The notes under the pieces were generated by a model. That model was not told where the DNA came from. It saw only the letters and a program-made list of their open reading frames with translations, and made no database searches. The position numbers were made by a program, and so were the translations under genes. DNA of 64,000 bases. Origin: a virus. The DNA lies in the IMG/VR virus record IMGVR_UViG_3300023174_000039, positions 124,001 to 188,000 of that record. One strand, 5' to 3'. Below are positions 38,671-46,187 of this stretch, one piece after another; position 1 is the stretch's first letter, and each line of letters begins with the position of its first letter.

Positions 38671-40073
38671 TGAAGATAAAAGATTTTCAAACAGAATCAT
38701 GGAGCGAAAAATACAAGAACAGTATCAACTGCTCGCACCCCAAAGGTTTTAGCCAACGTGCGCATTGTGCCGGCAAAAAGAAGCATAATGAATCTGTTGA
38801 AATGGAAATGGTGTGTGAAGACTGTGGCATGTGCAAGTCACATGGTAGTCTCAATGAAATTCGAAAGGGTCAAAAAGACTCAAATGGCTACACACGTTGC
38901 TGGCCTGGCAAGCATGCCGAAGGTACCAAAAAGGGCAAGAATGGCGGCCAAGTTCGCAACTGTGTGCCCAATGAAAGTGTAGCGGAAGCAGATATGAGTC
39001 GCAGAGGTTTCCTTGGTGCGTTGGCAGGTGCAGGTTTAGCTGCCGCAGGATTAGGTGCCAGTGGTAATGCTCAGGCAGGCACCAACGATGCGGCATTTTT
39101 TAACAAAGTAAACGATCTACATCAAAAAACAGCTCAAACAAATCCTCGTTATGCCAAAGAACATGCATCCTTGAACATAGGTATTGTTAGAGGCATGTCT
39201 GGTGCCTCTGCTGAAAACAACAAGCAATGGGCACAAAAAACTGCTCAACTGTTACAAAAATACGGAGTTGCTGTAAACGAAAGTGTAGTAGAAGGTGAAC
39301 AGCGTGTGGATTCACTTGTGACCGACGCACTGAAAATCATGCAGGGTTCAGAAGTAACTGATGCTGTGCAAGCACTAAAGACTGTGCTGGGAGATAGAGA
39401 GTATAACGGTCGCCGTGGTCATTATAATTTCTATATTAGACAAATAATGGATATGTATAACCAGCAAGGCCTAGCAGAAGACTTCAACGGTGAATACGAT
39501 GACGAAGCAGGCATGGTCAAGAATAACCTTCACACTATTATTCGCGTGTTGACACACCTGGGCAAAGATATCGACAACAACGAAAATTTCCCTGAATGGG
39601 TGCAAGAAAAGATTGCCATGATCAAGCAAACCAGTGTTGAAGTTATGAACTACATGATTAGTCAGCACAAAATGGACGTTGATCCTGAAGTAGAAGAAAT
39701 GTACGAAGCCATGGATCAACTGGCAGAAGAAATGGCAGCCAAAAAAGGCATCAGTGCTGACCTAGTATGGGAAAGCTTCGAAGCTCTAGACGATCACATG
39801 CTGTACGAAACAGCCGCCTGGCGCAGAAAAGAAGGCAAGAGCAAAAAGGGCGGCCTAAACGCCAAAGGTGTTGCTAGCTATAGACGCGAGCATCCTGGTT
39901 CAAAACTGCAAACAGCAGTGACCACAAAGCCTAGTAAATTAAAGCCTGGATCAAAAGCAGCCAAGCGTCGCAAGAGTTTCTGCGCACGTATGTCAGGTGT
40001 TAAAGGACCTGCCAAAAAGCCCAACGGTGAACCCACACGCAAGACTCTGGCCTTGCGCAAATGGAACTGCTGA
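38670..40073 (+). CDS. modular cargo-type protein with internal Tat-like signal and basic Cys-containing ends, 467 aa
   Basis: Start MKIKDFQTES. Residues 10-37 (WSEKYKNSINCSHPKGFSQR then AHCAGKKK) are a small Cys/His module common in phages. Residues 48-100 hold a CxxC segment. At 103-116 SVAEADMSRRGFLG places a V-x-E-A site before a twin-arginine motif, followed by a hydrophobic stretch ending NAQAG. Further linkers are SVVEGEQ and GLAEDFN. The middle is helical and acidic. The C-terminal 85 residues (AAWRRKEGKSKKGGLNAKGV; RRKSFCARMSGVKG; ALRKWNC) form a conserved basic phage domain. ATG 38994 could also act as an internal start at the Tat motif. Confidence 0.75.
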   Translation: MKIKDFQTESWSEKYKNSINCSHPKGFSQRAHCAGKKKHNESVEMEMVCEDCGMCKSHGSLNEIRKGQKDSNGYTRCWPGKHAEGTKKGKNGGQVRNCVPNESVAEADMSRRGFLGALAGAGLAAAGLGASGNAQAGTNDAAFFNKVNDLHQKTAQTNPRYAKEHASLNIGIVRGMSGASAENNKQWAQKTAQLLQKYGVAVNESVVEGEQRVDSLVTDALKIMQGSEVTDAVQALKTVLGDREYNGRRGHYNFYIRQIMDMYNQQGLAEDFNGEYDDEAGMVKNNLHTIIRVLTHLGKDIDNNENFPEWVQEKIAMIKQTSVEVMNYMISQHKMDVDPEVEEMYEAMDQLAEEMAAKKGISADLVWESFEALDDHMLYETAAWRRKEGKSKKGGLNAKGVASYRREHPGSKLQTAVTTKPSKLKPGSKAAKRRKSFCARMSGVKGPAKKPNGEPTRKTLALRKWNC

Positions 40074-40723
40074 TGCTGGTTGATGAACTGTTTACCACGT
40101 CGTGGCTGACAGAATCCACGGACTCTGCACCTGATCTTGACCGGATCTTGGTAGACCTGTGTGCCATGGTTGTAAAGGGTAAGCAACGCAAGCCCGACTA
40201 CTACGGCATGGTTGCGGCTGCTGTGGTTGATCCCAAAGGCCGTGTGGTCCGGGCTGTGAATCACTTTGATGACGCAACTGACAAACGCATACATGGTGAA
40301 CGTGCTGCCATTCAAGCGTATGAACGCCGGTACGGTCGAGTCACACCAGATTGTACTATAGTAACCACCCTGAGTCCTTGCAGTGAGCGCATGGACGATC
40401 GTTATGGTGAGAGCTGTGAAGATCTTTTAGATGACTATGGTATCACTGATATCTACTGTGGCTATCAAGACCCCACACAAGACTCGGGCTACACAGTTAC
40501 TAGCAATGAAAAAATACAGGAACTGTGCAAGGCCTTTGCTGACACGTTCCTGGGTGATCAACAACTGGATGAACTCAGCTTCTTGGGTAGCCCTTGCACC
40601 AAAGACTGTTCTGGGCATCGCGCAGGATATGATTGGTCAGCACGTAAAGGCAACATCCCGGGCACGAGCCCTTACAGTCCCAGCTTCAACAACGGCGCCA
40701 ATTTAAGAGCCGCTGGCAAATAA
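40073..40723 (+). CDS. cytidine/deoxycytidylate-type deaminase domain protein, 216 aa
   Basis: HGERAAIQAYERRYG and TLSPCSERMDDRYGESC give the H-x-E and P-C-x(n)-C zinc-binding and catalytic pattern of the CDA/dCMP-deaminase superfamily. The insertion between the two Cys is unusually long. The C-terminal FLGSPCTKDCSGHRAGYDWS is a motif seen in many phage virion-associated proteins. Start 40073 (TGATG overlap) gives MLVDELFTTSWLTES, matching the start of the gene at 63915 (MIVDQLFTT); ATG 40061 is the alternative. Substrate unknown; a nucleotide, DNA or protein-linked base is possible. Confidence 0.75.
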   Translation: MLVDELFTTSWLTESTDSAPDLDRILVDLCAMVVKGKQRKPDYYGMVAAAVVDPKGRVVRAVNHFDDATDKRIHGERAAIQAYERRYGRVTPDCTIVTTLSPCSERMDDRYGESCEDLLDDYGITDIYCGYQDPTQDSGYTVTSNEKIQELCKAFADTFLGDQQLDELSFLGSPCTKDCSGHRAGYDWSARKGNIPGTSPYSPSFNNGANLRAAGK

Positions 40724-41452
40724 TTATTTTTTAGTGTACACAAAGTACAATCTATCATTGGCATCTTTTTTAAATGTATCCAAATGTAAATTGAATTTTT
40801 CTGCCAATTCATTCACAACTTCAAACGACCAAGCAAACACATCCACATAAGGCCCTGTCTTGTGTGTTATTCCCGGGTTGGCTCGCAAAAAGAATTTGCC
40901 ACCCTTGGCCAACAAATCAACACAGTTGGCAATTCTAGCTTCAATTTCGTCTTGTGAATTAAAGTTAATTGATCCCAGTGCCATTACCACATCATATGTG
41001 CCGGGCTTGACTCGGTAATCCAGGATATCAACCATATAATCAGCAGAAGCATTAAATGGATCAATGCCCACAATATTGTGTATCCTCCCTTTAAACGGAT
41101 GATAGCCACATCCAACGTCAAGAACTTGTGTAGGGTTGAGCTTGTTGATTTCTTCTGCCAGCTGCCATCCTGTGTAGCTGAATGTTTCTGTGCGGGGCTT
41201 CCACATTTCTCCAAAGAACCTGTTGAGGTATCTTCGGTCAAAGTCTGCGACGATTTCATAAAGCGTTCCTTTAAATTCTGATGTTAACTGTAGTTCTTGT
41301 TCCACTGTTTCTTTAAACTTGTTAAAGCGAGCAGGAGTCCAAGGTAAGTCTTGTACTACAGTAGTGGTGTCTAACACAAGGTTAGAGTACTTGGGCAAAT
41401 GGAATGATTGTTTGAGATTTTGTTGTAAGAGATTAAAAATTTTGCTATTCAT
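40724..41452 (-). CDS. class I SAM-dependent methyltransferase, 242 aa
   Basis: Motif I VLDVGCGYHPF near residue 112, an acidic residue after the second strand (VGIDPF), and motif IV-like DVVMALGSINF identify a Rossmann methyltransferase. The N-terminal 100 residues are a helical extension (YLNRFFGEMWKPRTETFSYT). Substrate not apparent; it lies at the edge of a metabolic island and may methylate a small molecule. Stops abut those of the deaminase gene. No clear promoter on the minus strand. Confidence 0.82.
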   Translation of the reverse strand: MNSKIFNLLQQNLKQSFHLPKYSNLVLDTTTVVQDLPWTPARFNKFKETVEQELQLTSEFKGTLYEIVADFDRRYLNRFFGEMWKPRTETFSYTGWQLAEEINKLNPTQVLDVGCGYHPFKGRIHNIVGIDPFNASADYMVDILDYRVKPGTYDVVMALGSINFNSQDEIEARIANCVDLLAKGGKFFLRANPGITHKTGPYVDVFAWSFEVVNELAEKFNLHLDTFKKDANDRLYFVYTKK

Positions 41453-41523
41453 TAAAAAATTTCCGTGTTAGGTAAATAAAAGTACAATACCACTAAAAAT
41501 TTTGTGGCTCTTGTGTTTTTCTA

Positions 41524-41544
41524 ATACATATTTAACTTATGTAT
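41524..41544 (+). promoter_or_regulatory. inverted repeat in the leader of the tctC gene
   Basis: ATACATA/TATGTAT (41524-41530/41538-41544) lies within the 124-bp AT-rich gap before the periplasmic receptor gene. A shorter pair CCAC/GTGG (about 41491-41508) precedes it. It could be an operator or RNA hairpin. No clear -35/-10 pair was found in this gap. Confidence 0.4.
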
Positions 41545-41576
41545 CACATACGTCAAAAATTTTCAAAAGGATCAAA

Positions 41577-42554
41577 ATGAAACGATTATTAGCTATATTG
41601 GCACTGGTTCCTATGCTGGTGTTTGCTCAGTCTTGGACCCCGCCCAAGACAGTCACTGCCATAGTGGGAAATGCACCCGGGGCAGGCAACGAAATTGCAT
41701 TTAGAAAAGCCGCAGAGATTGTGACACGCACAACAGGCATTAACTTTGTGATAGAAAACCGCCCGGGTGCAGACAGTGTTATTGCCATGAACATGATGAT
41801 GACCAAGCCCAGTGACGGAAGTGTTGTGGCACTGCCCAGTCACATGAGCACCTATGTCACAAATGATATCTGGGAAAAGAATGTCAAGAAATTTGAATGG
41901 AATAGTTTTGAAGAAGTCTTAAGCTATGGCAAAGCACCATTGGTGGTTGTGAGTGCTGCCCGTAGTTCAATTAACACGCCAGCAGATTTGCTAAAGATGT
42001 TTCAAACAGTTGACAGGCCCATTAATGTGGCCATCGGCGGTGGTGCACATAGAATGGCGTTTGAGTACATGATGGTTAAAACTCGAGCAGATCGCAATCA
42101 AATCAAACATATCAAATTTAATGGACCAGCACAAGCGGTGAGCAGTGTGGCTGCATATGATGGCAAAATTGGCACAGAACTTGGTATTATGCCTGCTGCC
42201 ATTGCTCTGCCCCTGGTGCAAGCAGGCAAGGTCAAATTCATTGGACTAACAGGCACAAAGAAACTACAACAAATACCCACAGTACCTTTGCTAAGTGATG
42301 CTATACCTGGTGTTATGGCACAGGCAGGGTGGAATCTTGTGTTGCCACCCATGACACCGCGTCCCATTGTTGATTGGTATGTGAAAGAATTTGGCCGTGC
42401 ATTAAAGACACAAGAATATCGCCAATGGGCCGAAGACAACTTAATTATAGTAGACGAAAAGGATCACACTCCCGAAGGAGTGCGAGCACACATGGCAGAC
42501 TTGCGCCAGCGATTCTTGCCCATGGCACAGTATATTTCACAAGAAGGCAATTGA
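41577..42554 (+). CDS. periplasmic substrate receptor of the TctC/Bug family, 325 aa
   Basis: Signal peptide MKRLLAILALVPMLVFAQS then the Bug-family pattern: TVTAIVGNAPGAGNEIAFRK, VIENRPGADSVIAMNMMMTK, and LGIMPAAIALPLVQAGKVKF with GLTGTKKLQQIPTVPLLSDA. Bug proteins bind small organic acids for tripartite tricarboxylate transporters and are greatly expanded in Burkholderiales. AAGGA precedes ATG 41577; full length for the family. No TctA/TctB partner is present, so it would work with host permeases or bind a signal molecule. Its ligand cannot be read from sequence. Confidence 0.92.
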   Translation: MKRLLAILALVPMLVFAQSWTPPKTVTAIVGNAPGAGNEIAFRKAAEIVTRTTGINFVIENRPGADSVIAMNMMMTKPSDGSVVALPSHMSTYVTNDIWEKNVKKFEWNSFEEVLSYGKAPLVVVSAARSSINTPADLLKMFQTVDRPINVAIGGGAHRMAFEYMMVKTRADRNQIKHIKFNGPAQAVSSVAAYDGKIGTELGIMPAAIALPLVQAGKVKFIGLTGTKKLQQIPTVPLLSDAIPGVMAQAGWNLVLPPMTPRPIVDWYVKEFGRALKTQEYRQWAEDNLIIVDEKDHTPEGVRAHMADLRQRFLPMAQYISQEGN

Positions 42555-42555
42555 C

Positions 42556-43272
42556 ATGAACAAACAATTCAACTGGGGCGGTAGCCGATGGGAAGGTACC
42601 CGTGCTGCCAGCAAATGGCACTTTGATACCACACGTCCACCTGAGCCCGGTGCAGACAGCTTTACCTATGTGGGTAGATTTACCACAGACTTTGCTGATG
42701 TTGTTGAACGTTATTTGCCCCGTGCAGACAGTGTGGGATGGGGCACACGCAACAAAGAAAAGATCCCCGGGGAACTGTATACAGCGTCGGCAGAAGAAGC
42801 TGATTTAATTCGTGCAGGTGCCAACCCCAAAATGGAGATTTATGCCAGGGTTGCTGCCGAAGATGAGCCGGTGTTTAATGCCATGGCAGCAGTGCTGGGC
42901 ATTGATGACCCGCAGATCAAGTTCCACAATCAAAAGACTGGGCAAGTACTGGTCTGGCACATCGACAACTTTGCCGCACGAGCAGAACGTGAAAACAGTT
43001 TCAAAGTCACCAACCTAGACACACACCCTGAACAGATACGACGCTTTGCCATCATGTTAGCAGACTGGCAGCCCGGGCAAATTTGGCAAATAGGCAATGC
43101 CACCTGGACACACTGGAAGTCTGGTGACTGTATCACCTGGGAATGGCAGGACATGCCACATGCTACCTGCAACATGGGCTGGTGGGATCGTCCCTTGTGT
43201 CAAATCACGGGCTATGTCACACCCAAGACTCAAGCTATCTTGAACAATCCAGGGCAGACGTTCCACATATGA
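42556..43272 (+). CDS. 2OG-Fe(II)-type oxygenase, aspartyl/asparaginyl-hydroxylase-like, 238 aa
   Basis: The facial triad is visible as H135-x-D137 (VWHIDNF) and H202 (MPHATCN), with R212 (WWDRPLC) placed to bind 2-oxoglutarate. The strands between (RRFAIMLADWQPGQIWQIGN; TWTHWKSGDCITWEW) match a double-stranded beta-helix. The family hydroxylates amino acids, small molecules or proteins. It starts 1 nt after the TctC stop and is ATGA-coupled to the sulfotransferase-like gene, so the three form an operon. Confidence 0.8.
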   Translation: MNKQFNWGGSRWEGTRAASKWHFDTTRPPEPGADSFTYVGRFTTDFADVVERYLPRADSVGWGTRNKEKIPGELYTASAEEADLIRAGANPKMEIYARVAAEDEPVFNAMAAVLGIDDPQIKFHNQKTGQVLVWHIDNFAARAERENSFKVTNLDTHPEQIRRFAIMLADWQPGQIWQIGNATWTHWKSGDCITWEWQDMPHATCNMGWWDRPLCQITGYVTPKTQAILNNPGQTFHI

Positions 43273-43895
43273 AATACATCTTTATAGCAGGTGCTCCTGG
43301 CTCAAAATGGTCCAGCGTGAGCAAAAACATCTATCACAGTCCCGACATAGACACAAGTGATCACTCAGAGGCTCGCACATATTACCACGACGCTTCGGGA
43401 GAACGACAACTCATGCACCAGGGTGCATACTTTGATCCAGGTATGGAATTTGGCAAATTCTTTGATCGTATAGAAAGATATTCCAAGCAAGAATGCGAAG
43501 CAGAATTCAACAGGCCATTTACAGGCACAGGTGTTCGCATTATCAAAAGCCATGTGTTTGCCAATCACATTGACTTTTTGCGAGCACACTGGCCCAACTG
43601 CCCTATAGTACTTGTACATCGCTCAGATGATGCTTGCCTGGGTTGGTGGGTCAAATGCGGGCATTTTGATATAACATATCCTGATTATGCAGAATATTAT
43701 CAAAATTTACGCAAAATGGCGCAGATAATTCATGAACAAAATCAAGGACTAGCAGTGGCCGAAACCACGTATGCAGACAGCAAAAAGACACCAGCTACAA
43801 ATTTAGAACTATGTGACCTACTGGGCATTGCTCGCCCAGTTAACCGTGTGCAACATTATCACAGTAATGATATCAGGGTAAATTTGATTCAATAA
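43269..43895 (+). CDS. sulfotransferase-like P-loop protein, 208 aa
   Basis: N-terminal KYIFIAGAPGSKWSSVSK is a P-loop resembling the PAPS-binding loop of sulfotransferases. Residues 92-118 (RIIKSHVFANHIDFLRAHWP then CPIVLVHRSDD) mirror the K-S-H and V-x-R-x-x-x-D segments that bind the 3'-phosphate. It is shorter than typical enzymes and its acceptor is unknown. ATGA overlap with the oxygenase indicates a shared pathway. The minus-strand gene at 30539 may be a distant relative. Confidence 0.72.
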   Translation: MKYIFIAGAPGSKWSSVSKNIYHSPDIDTSDHSEARTYYHDASGERQLMHQGAYFDPGMEFGKFFDRIERYSKQECEAEFNRPFTGTGVRIIKSHVFANHIDFLRAHWPNCPIVLVHRSDDACLGWWVKCGHFDITYPDYAEYYQNLRKMAQIIHEQNQGLAVAETTYADSKKTPATNLELCDLLGIARPVNRVQHYHSNDIRVNLIQ

Positions 43896-43898
43896 ATA
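43893..43898 (+). promoter_or_regulatory. T4-late-type TAAATA element, short gap
   Basis: AATAAATATT overlaps the upstream TAA stop and ends 5 nt before ATG 43904, with no ribosome-binding site. Confidence 0.58.
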
Positions 43899-43903
43899 TT
43901 TTG

Positions 43904-44965
43904 ATGAATTTGCCAAGAGTTAACAGCTATACCAATTGGGGTCGTTTAGAAGAAGTATGGCTAGGTGACTGCTATCCCGCACACTTTTATGATCATTTAA
44001 ATTCTGAAGTACGTGATGTATTTTACGAGCTGACAGAAAACACCCAGCATGATCTAAATATAATACAAAAAAAACTTGAAGAATTTGATATAGTAGTTCA
44101 ACGTCCGCAATACAAAAATATTGATCATTATTTAACACCCAATGACACACTGACAAAACCTGCCATTACCCCAAGAGACTATTATCTAGTGGCTGGCAAC
44201 ATGTTCATTGGCAGTCATAATATAGATGTATGGAGCCATGCCATTGAACAGTATCGAGCTGACCCTGGATCAATTGTGATGGGAACTATTGAAACACAGC
44301 ACCTGGGCTGGATATGCGGTGCTAACTCAGTGCGAGCAGGACGAGACATTTATCTGGATCTATTTCAAAGTTACAACAAACAGTCAGCACTGGACCAACA
44401 ACTTGAAGAATATCATCGGGTGGTACAACCACATTTTAAAGATTATCGTGTGCATCTACTGTTCAACGGCGGACACATTGACGGATGCTTTGCCGCGGTC
44501 AAACCAGGGTTATTGTTGACATCGGTGTACTTCGACAATTATGATCAGACTTTTCCAGACTGGCAAAAGATCAACATTGCTTCTCCTGAATTTTTCACAC
44601 ATCAGACCAAGAAAACACCTATCAGCAACGGCCGCTGGTGGGACACAGCATCGTCGCCATCCAAAGCATTTAATGATCATATTATTGCTCATGCTCTGGA
44701 CTGGGTGGGCAATTACACAGAAACTTACTTTGAAGTCAATTGCCTTGTGATTGACCAAAAGAATATTTTCATGCTGGGGGAAGATGACCGGGTATTTCGT
44801 GAGTTTGAACGCCACGGTATTACTGCACACAGTTTGCCATTCAGAACCAGAACATTCTGGGACGGAGGATTGCATTGTTTGACTCTGGACATACGTAGAC
44901 AAGACTCAATGATCGACTTGTTTCCCAACAGAACCCAAACACTGTACTTGTACAACAATCCATAA
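43904..44965 (+). CDS. glycine/inosamine amidinotransferase-like pentein enzyme, 353 aa
   Basis: The catalytic Cys is C325 (GGLHCLTLDIRR) and the catalytic His H191 with D193 (GGHIDGCF). The segment FREFERHGITAHSLPFRTRT also matches glycine amidinotransferase (GATM) wording. These enzymes move an amidino group from arginine to an amine acceptor (glycine, inosamine or lysine). The acceptor is uncertain. It follows the oxygenase and sulfotransferase-like genes, suggesting synthesis or decoration of a guanidino compound. TTG 43901 is a less likely start. Confidence 0.85.
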   Translation: MNLPRVNSYTNWGRLEEVWLGDCYPAHFYDHLNSEVRDVFYELTENTQHDLNIIQKKLEEFDIVVQRPQYKNIDHYLTPNDTLTKPAITPRDYYLVAGNMFIGSHNIDVWSHAIEQYRADPGSIVMGTIETQHLGWICGANSVRAGRDIYLDLFQSYNKQSALDQQLEEYHRVVQPHFKDYRVHLLFNGGHIDGCFAAVKPGLLLTSVYFDNYDQTFPDWQKINIASPEFFTHQTKKTPISNGRWWDTASSPSKAFNDHIIAHALDWVGNYTETYFEVNCLVIDQKNIFMLGEDDRVFREFERHGITAHSLPFRTRTFWDGGLHCLTLDIRRQDSMIDLFPNRTQTLYLYNNP

Positions 44966-44968
44966 ATA
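44963..44968 (+). promoter_or_regulatory. T4-late-type TAAATA element, long gap
   Basis: ATAAATAC overlaps the upstream TAA stop and lies 20 nt before ATG 44989, with AAAGGA in the gap. It heads the lysis operon. Confidence 0.7.
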
Positions 44969-44988
44969 CTCCCATATAAAGGACTGGT

Positions 44989-45612
44989 ATGTCACAGATT
45001 GTATGGATGTTTAGCCTACTGCCTGACAGCATTTTTGTCATGTTGACCTATGCGATATTTGCACTAGGCGTACTGTTGTACATTGCAAGCAAGCTGGTCA
45101 AGTGGATTCCCATGATGATGCAATACCGCATGCCTGCTGAACTGGTGGGTGTGGTGTGCCTGTGTATTGGCGCTTATTTCTTTGGTTGGCGCGGTAACGA
45201 AGAGAAATGGCTGGCTAGAATTAAAGAGCTAGAACAAAAAGTTCAAATTGCTGAAGCCCGGAGTCGTGAAGTCAACACCGTAATTGAAACCAAAGTTGTT
45301 ACCAAGATCAAAGTTGTAAAGGAAACAGTATATGCAAACCGAGAAATCATTCGAGAAGTTGCTGGCGCTCAGCTTGACAGTCAGTGTACTTTGCCTAAGT
45401 CTAGCGTCGTGCTCCACGACAGTGCCAGTCGTAATGAAGTGGCCCGAGGTCCCGGCAGTGTTGATGGAACCCCCTCAGGCATTGAAGCCCATAGACTCCT
45501 CGAAACCGTTGTCGACAACTACGGAAGCTGTAACGAAAACATCGAAAAACTAAAAGCCTGGCAGGAATGGTATCGAACACAAAAACAAATATTTGAAAGT
45601 GTTGCCAAATGA
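44989..45612 (+). CDS. Rz: inner-membrane spanin (Rz-like), 207 aa
   Basis: Two hydrophobic segments (about 15-36 and 50-66) anchor it, followed by a charged coiled coil (WLARIKELEQKVQIAEARSR) and a long periplasmic domain with two Cys. This is the plan of an i-spanin, although two membrane spans is more than the single one of lambda Rz. Identification rests mainly on the nested lipoprotein gene inside it and on the lysis-gene context. It would fuse inner and outer membranes with its o-spanin after endolysin action. Confidence 0.8.
   Translation: MSQIVWMFSLLPDSIFVMLTYAIFALGVLLYIASKLVKWIPMMMQYRMPAELVGVVCLCIGAYFFGWRGNEEKWLARIKELEQKVQIAEARSREVNTVIETKVVTKIKVVKETVYANREIIREVAGAQLDSQCTLPKSSVVLHDSASRNEVARGPGSVDGTPSGIEAHRLLETVVDNYGSCNENIEKLKAWQEWYRTQKQIFESVAK
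45332..45553 (+). CDS. Rz1: outer-membrane lipoprotein spanin (Rz1-like), nested in Rz, 73 aa
   Basis: Lies wholly inside the Rz gene in the +1 frame. A signal sequence (LLALSLTVSVLCLSLASC) ends in a lipobox L-A-S-C with C27 as lipidation site. The mature 47 residues are Pro-rich (WPEVPAVLMEPPQALKP), like other o-spanins. AAGGAA lies 8 nt before ATG 45332. The arrangement is the lambda-type nested spanin pair. Confidence 0.87.
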   Translation: MQTEKSFEKLLALSLTVSVLCLSLASCSTTVPVVMKWPEVPAVLMEPPQALKPIDSSKPLSTTTEAVTKTSKN

Positions 45613-46187
45613 GAGCCAGGGAATTCACTACAGAAGCACATCACTATCGCATGGCCACACAAAAAATGGGTAACTGGAAAGTGCACCTAGATAGTCATGC
45701 TGTGGTAACCATGGCAGATCGTGACATTGACAGTGGCAGTGTGATCAACATACTGGGATTTGCCTGTAGAAACGTTCCTGAACTCGGAACAATACCGCTG
45801 GGCAAAGGAGCGTATTTTCAAGACACAAACACCTTGATATCTTTATATCTCAAACGATCAGATCATTACCCCGATGAAATTACCCTGGAGACTGTGTTAT
45901 CGCCAGACATGCGACCTACTCCGCCACTGTTCCGCAGACCAGTCCCGCCTGCTCCGCGCGACATGCAAGATAACGCATTAGTGAGGGCAAATAAACAGGC
46001 CATGAAACAAAAAACTCAAGCTCGTGGTCGTGATGCTGTGAGTCAAGATATTGAAAGCATGATGCCAACCTTAAAGGCCTCAATGAATCAGCCACCAGCA
46101 CCAGACGCACCTTTGAACCGAGAACAGCGTAGGGCCTGGAGTAAATACCTACAAAAAAACAAATACTTAAAAGGAGTCATTGAATGA
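45609..46187 (+). CDS. cargo-type protein with capsid-targeting-like start, 192 aa
   Basis: MRAREFTTEAHHY matches the T4 capsid-targeting pattern (cut predicted after T-T-E). The next 85 residues form a beta-rich domain (WKVHLDSHAVVTMADRDIDS, LGKGAYFQDTNTLISLYL). A Pro-rich linker and a basic helical tail (REQRRAWSKYLQKNKYLKG) follow. Oddly it sits between spanin and endolysin, overlapping both by ATGA. Function unknown. Confidence 0.7.
   Translation: MRAREFTTEAHHYRMATQKMGNWKVHLDSHAVVTMADRDIDSGSVINILGFACRNVPELGTIPLGKGAYFQDTNTLISLYLKRSDHYPDEITLETVLSPDMRPTPPLFRRPVPPAPRDMQDNALVRANKQAMKQKTQARGRDAVSQDIESMMPTLKASMNQPPAPDAPLNREQRRAWSKYLQKNKYLKGVIE

Noticed and set aside
39471-39719. Open antisense frames in the cargo region (also 56257-56451, 58235-58621, 53856-54272)
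   Set aside because: They lie opposite well-supported coding regions, have no initiation signals, and show the composition of shadow frames.
41472-41477. TAAATA on the plus strand before the tctC gene
   Set aside because: It is about 100 nt from the start codon, outside both spacing classes.
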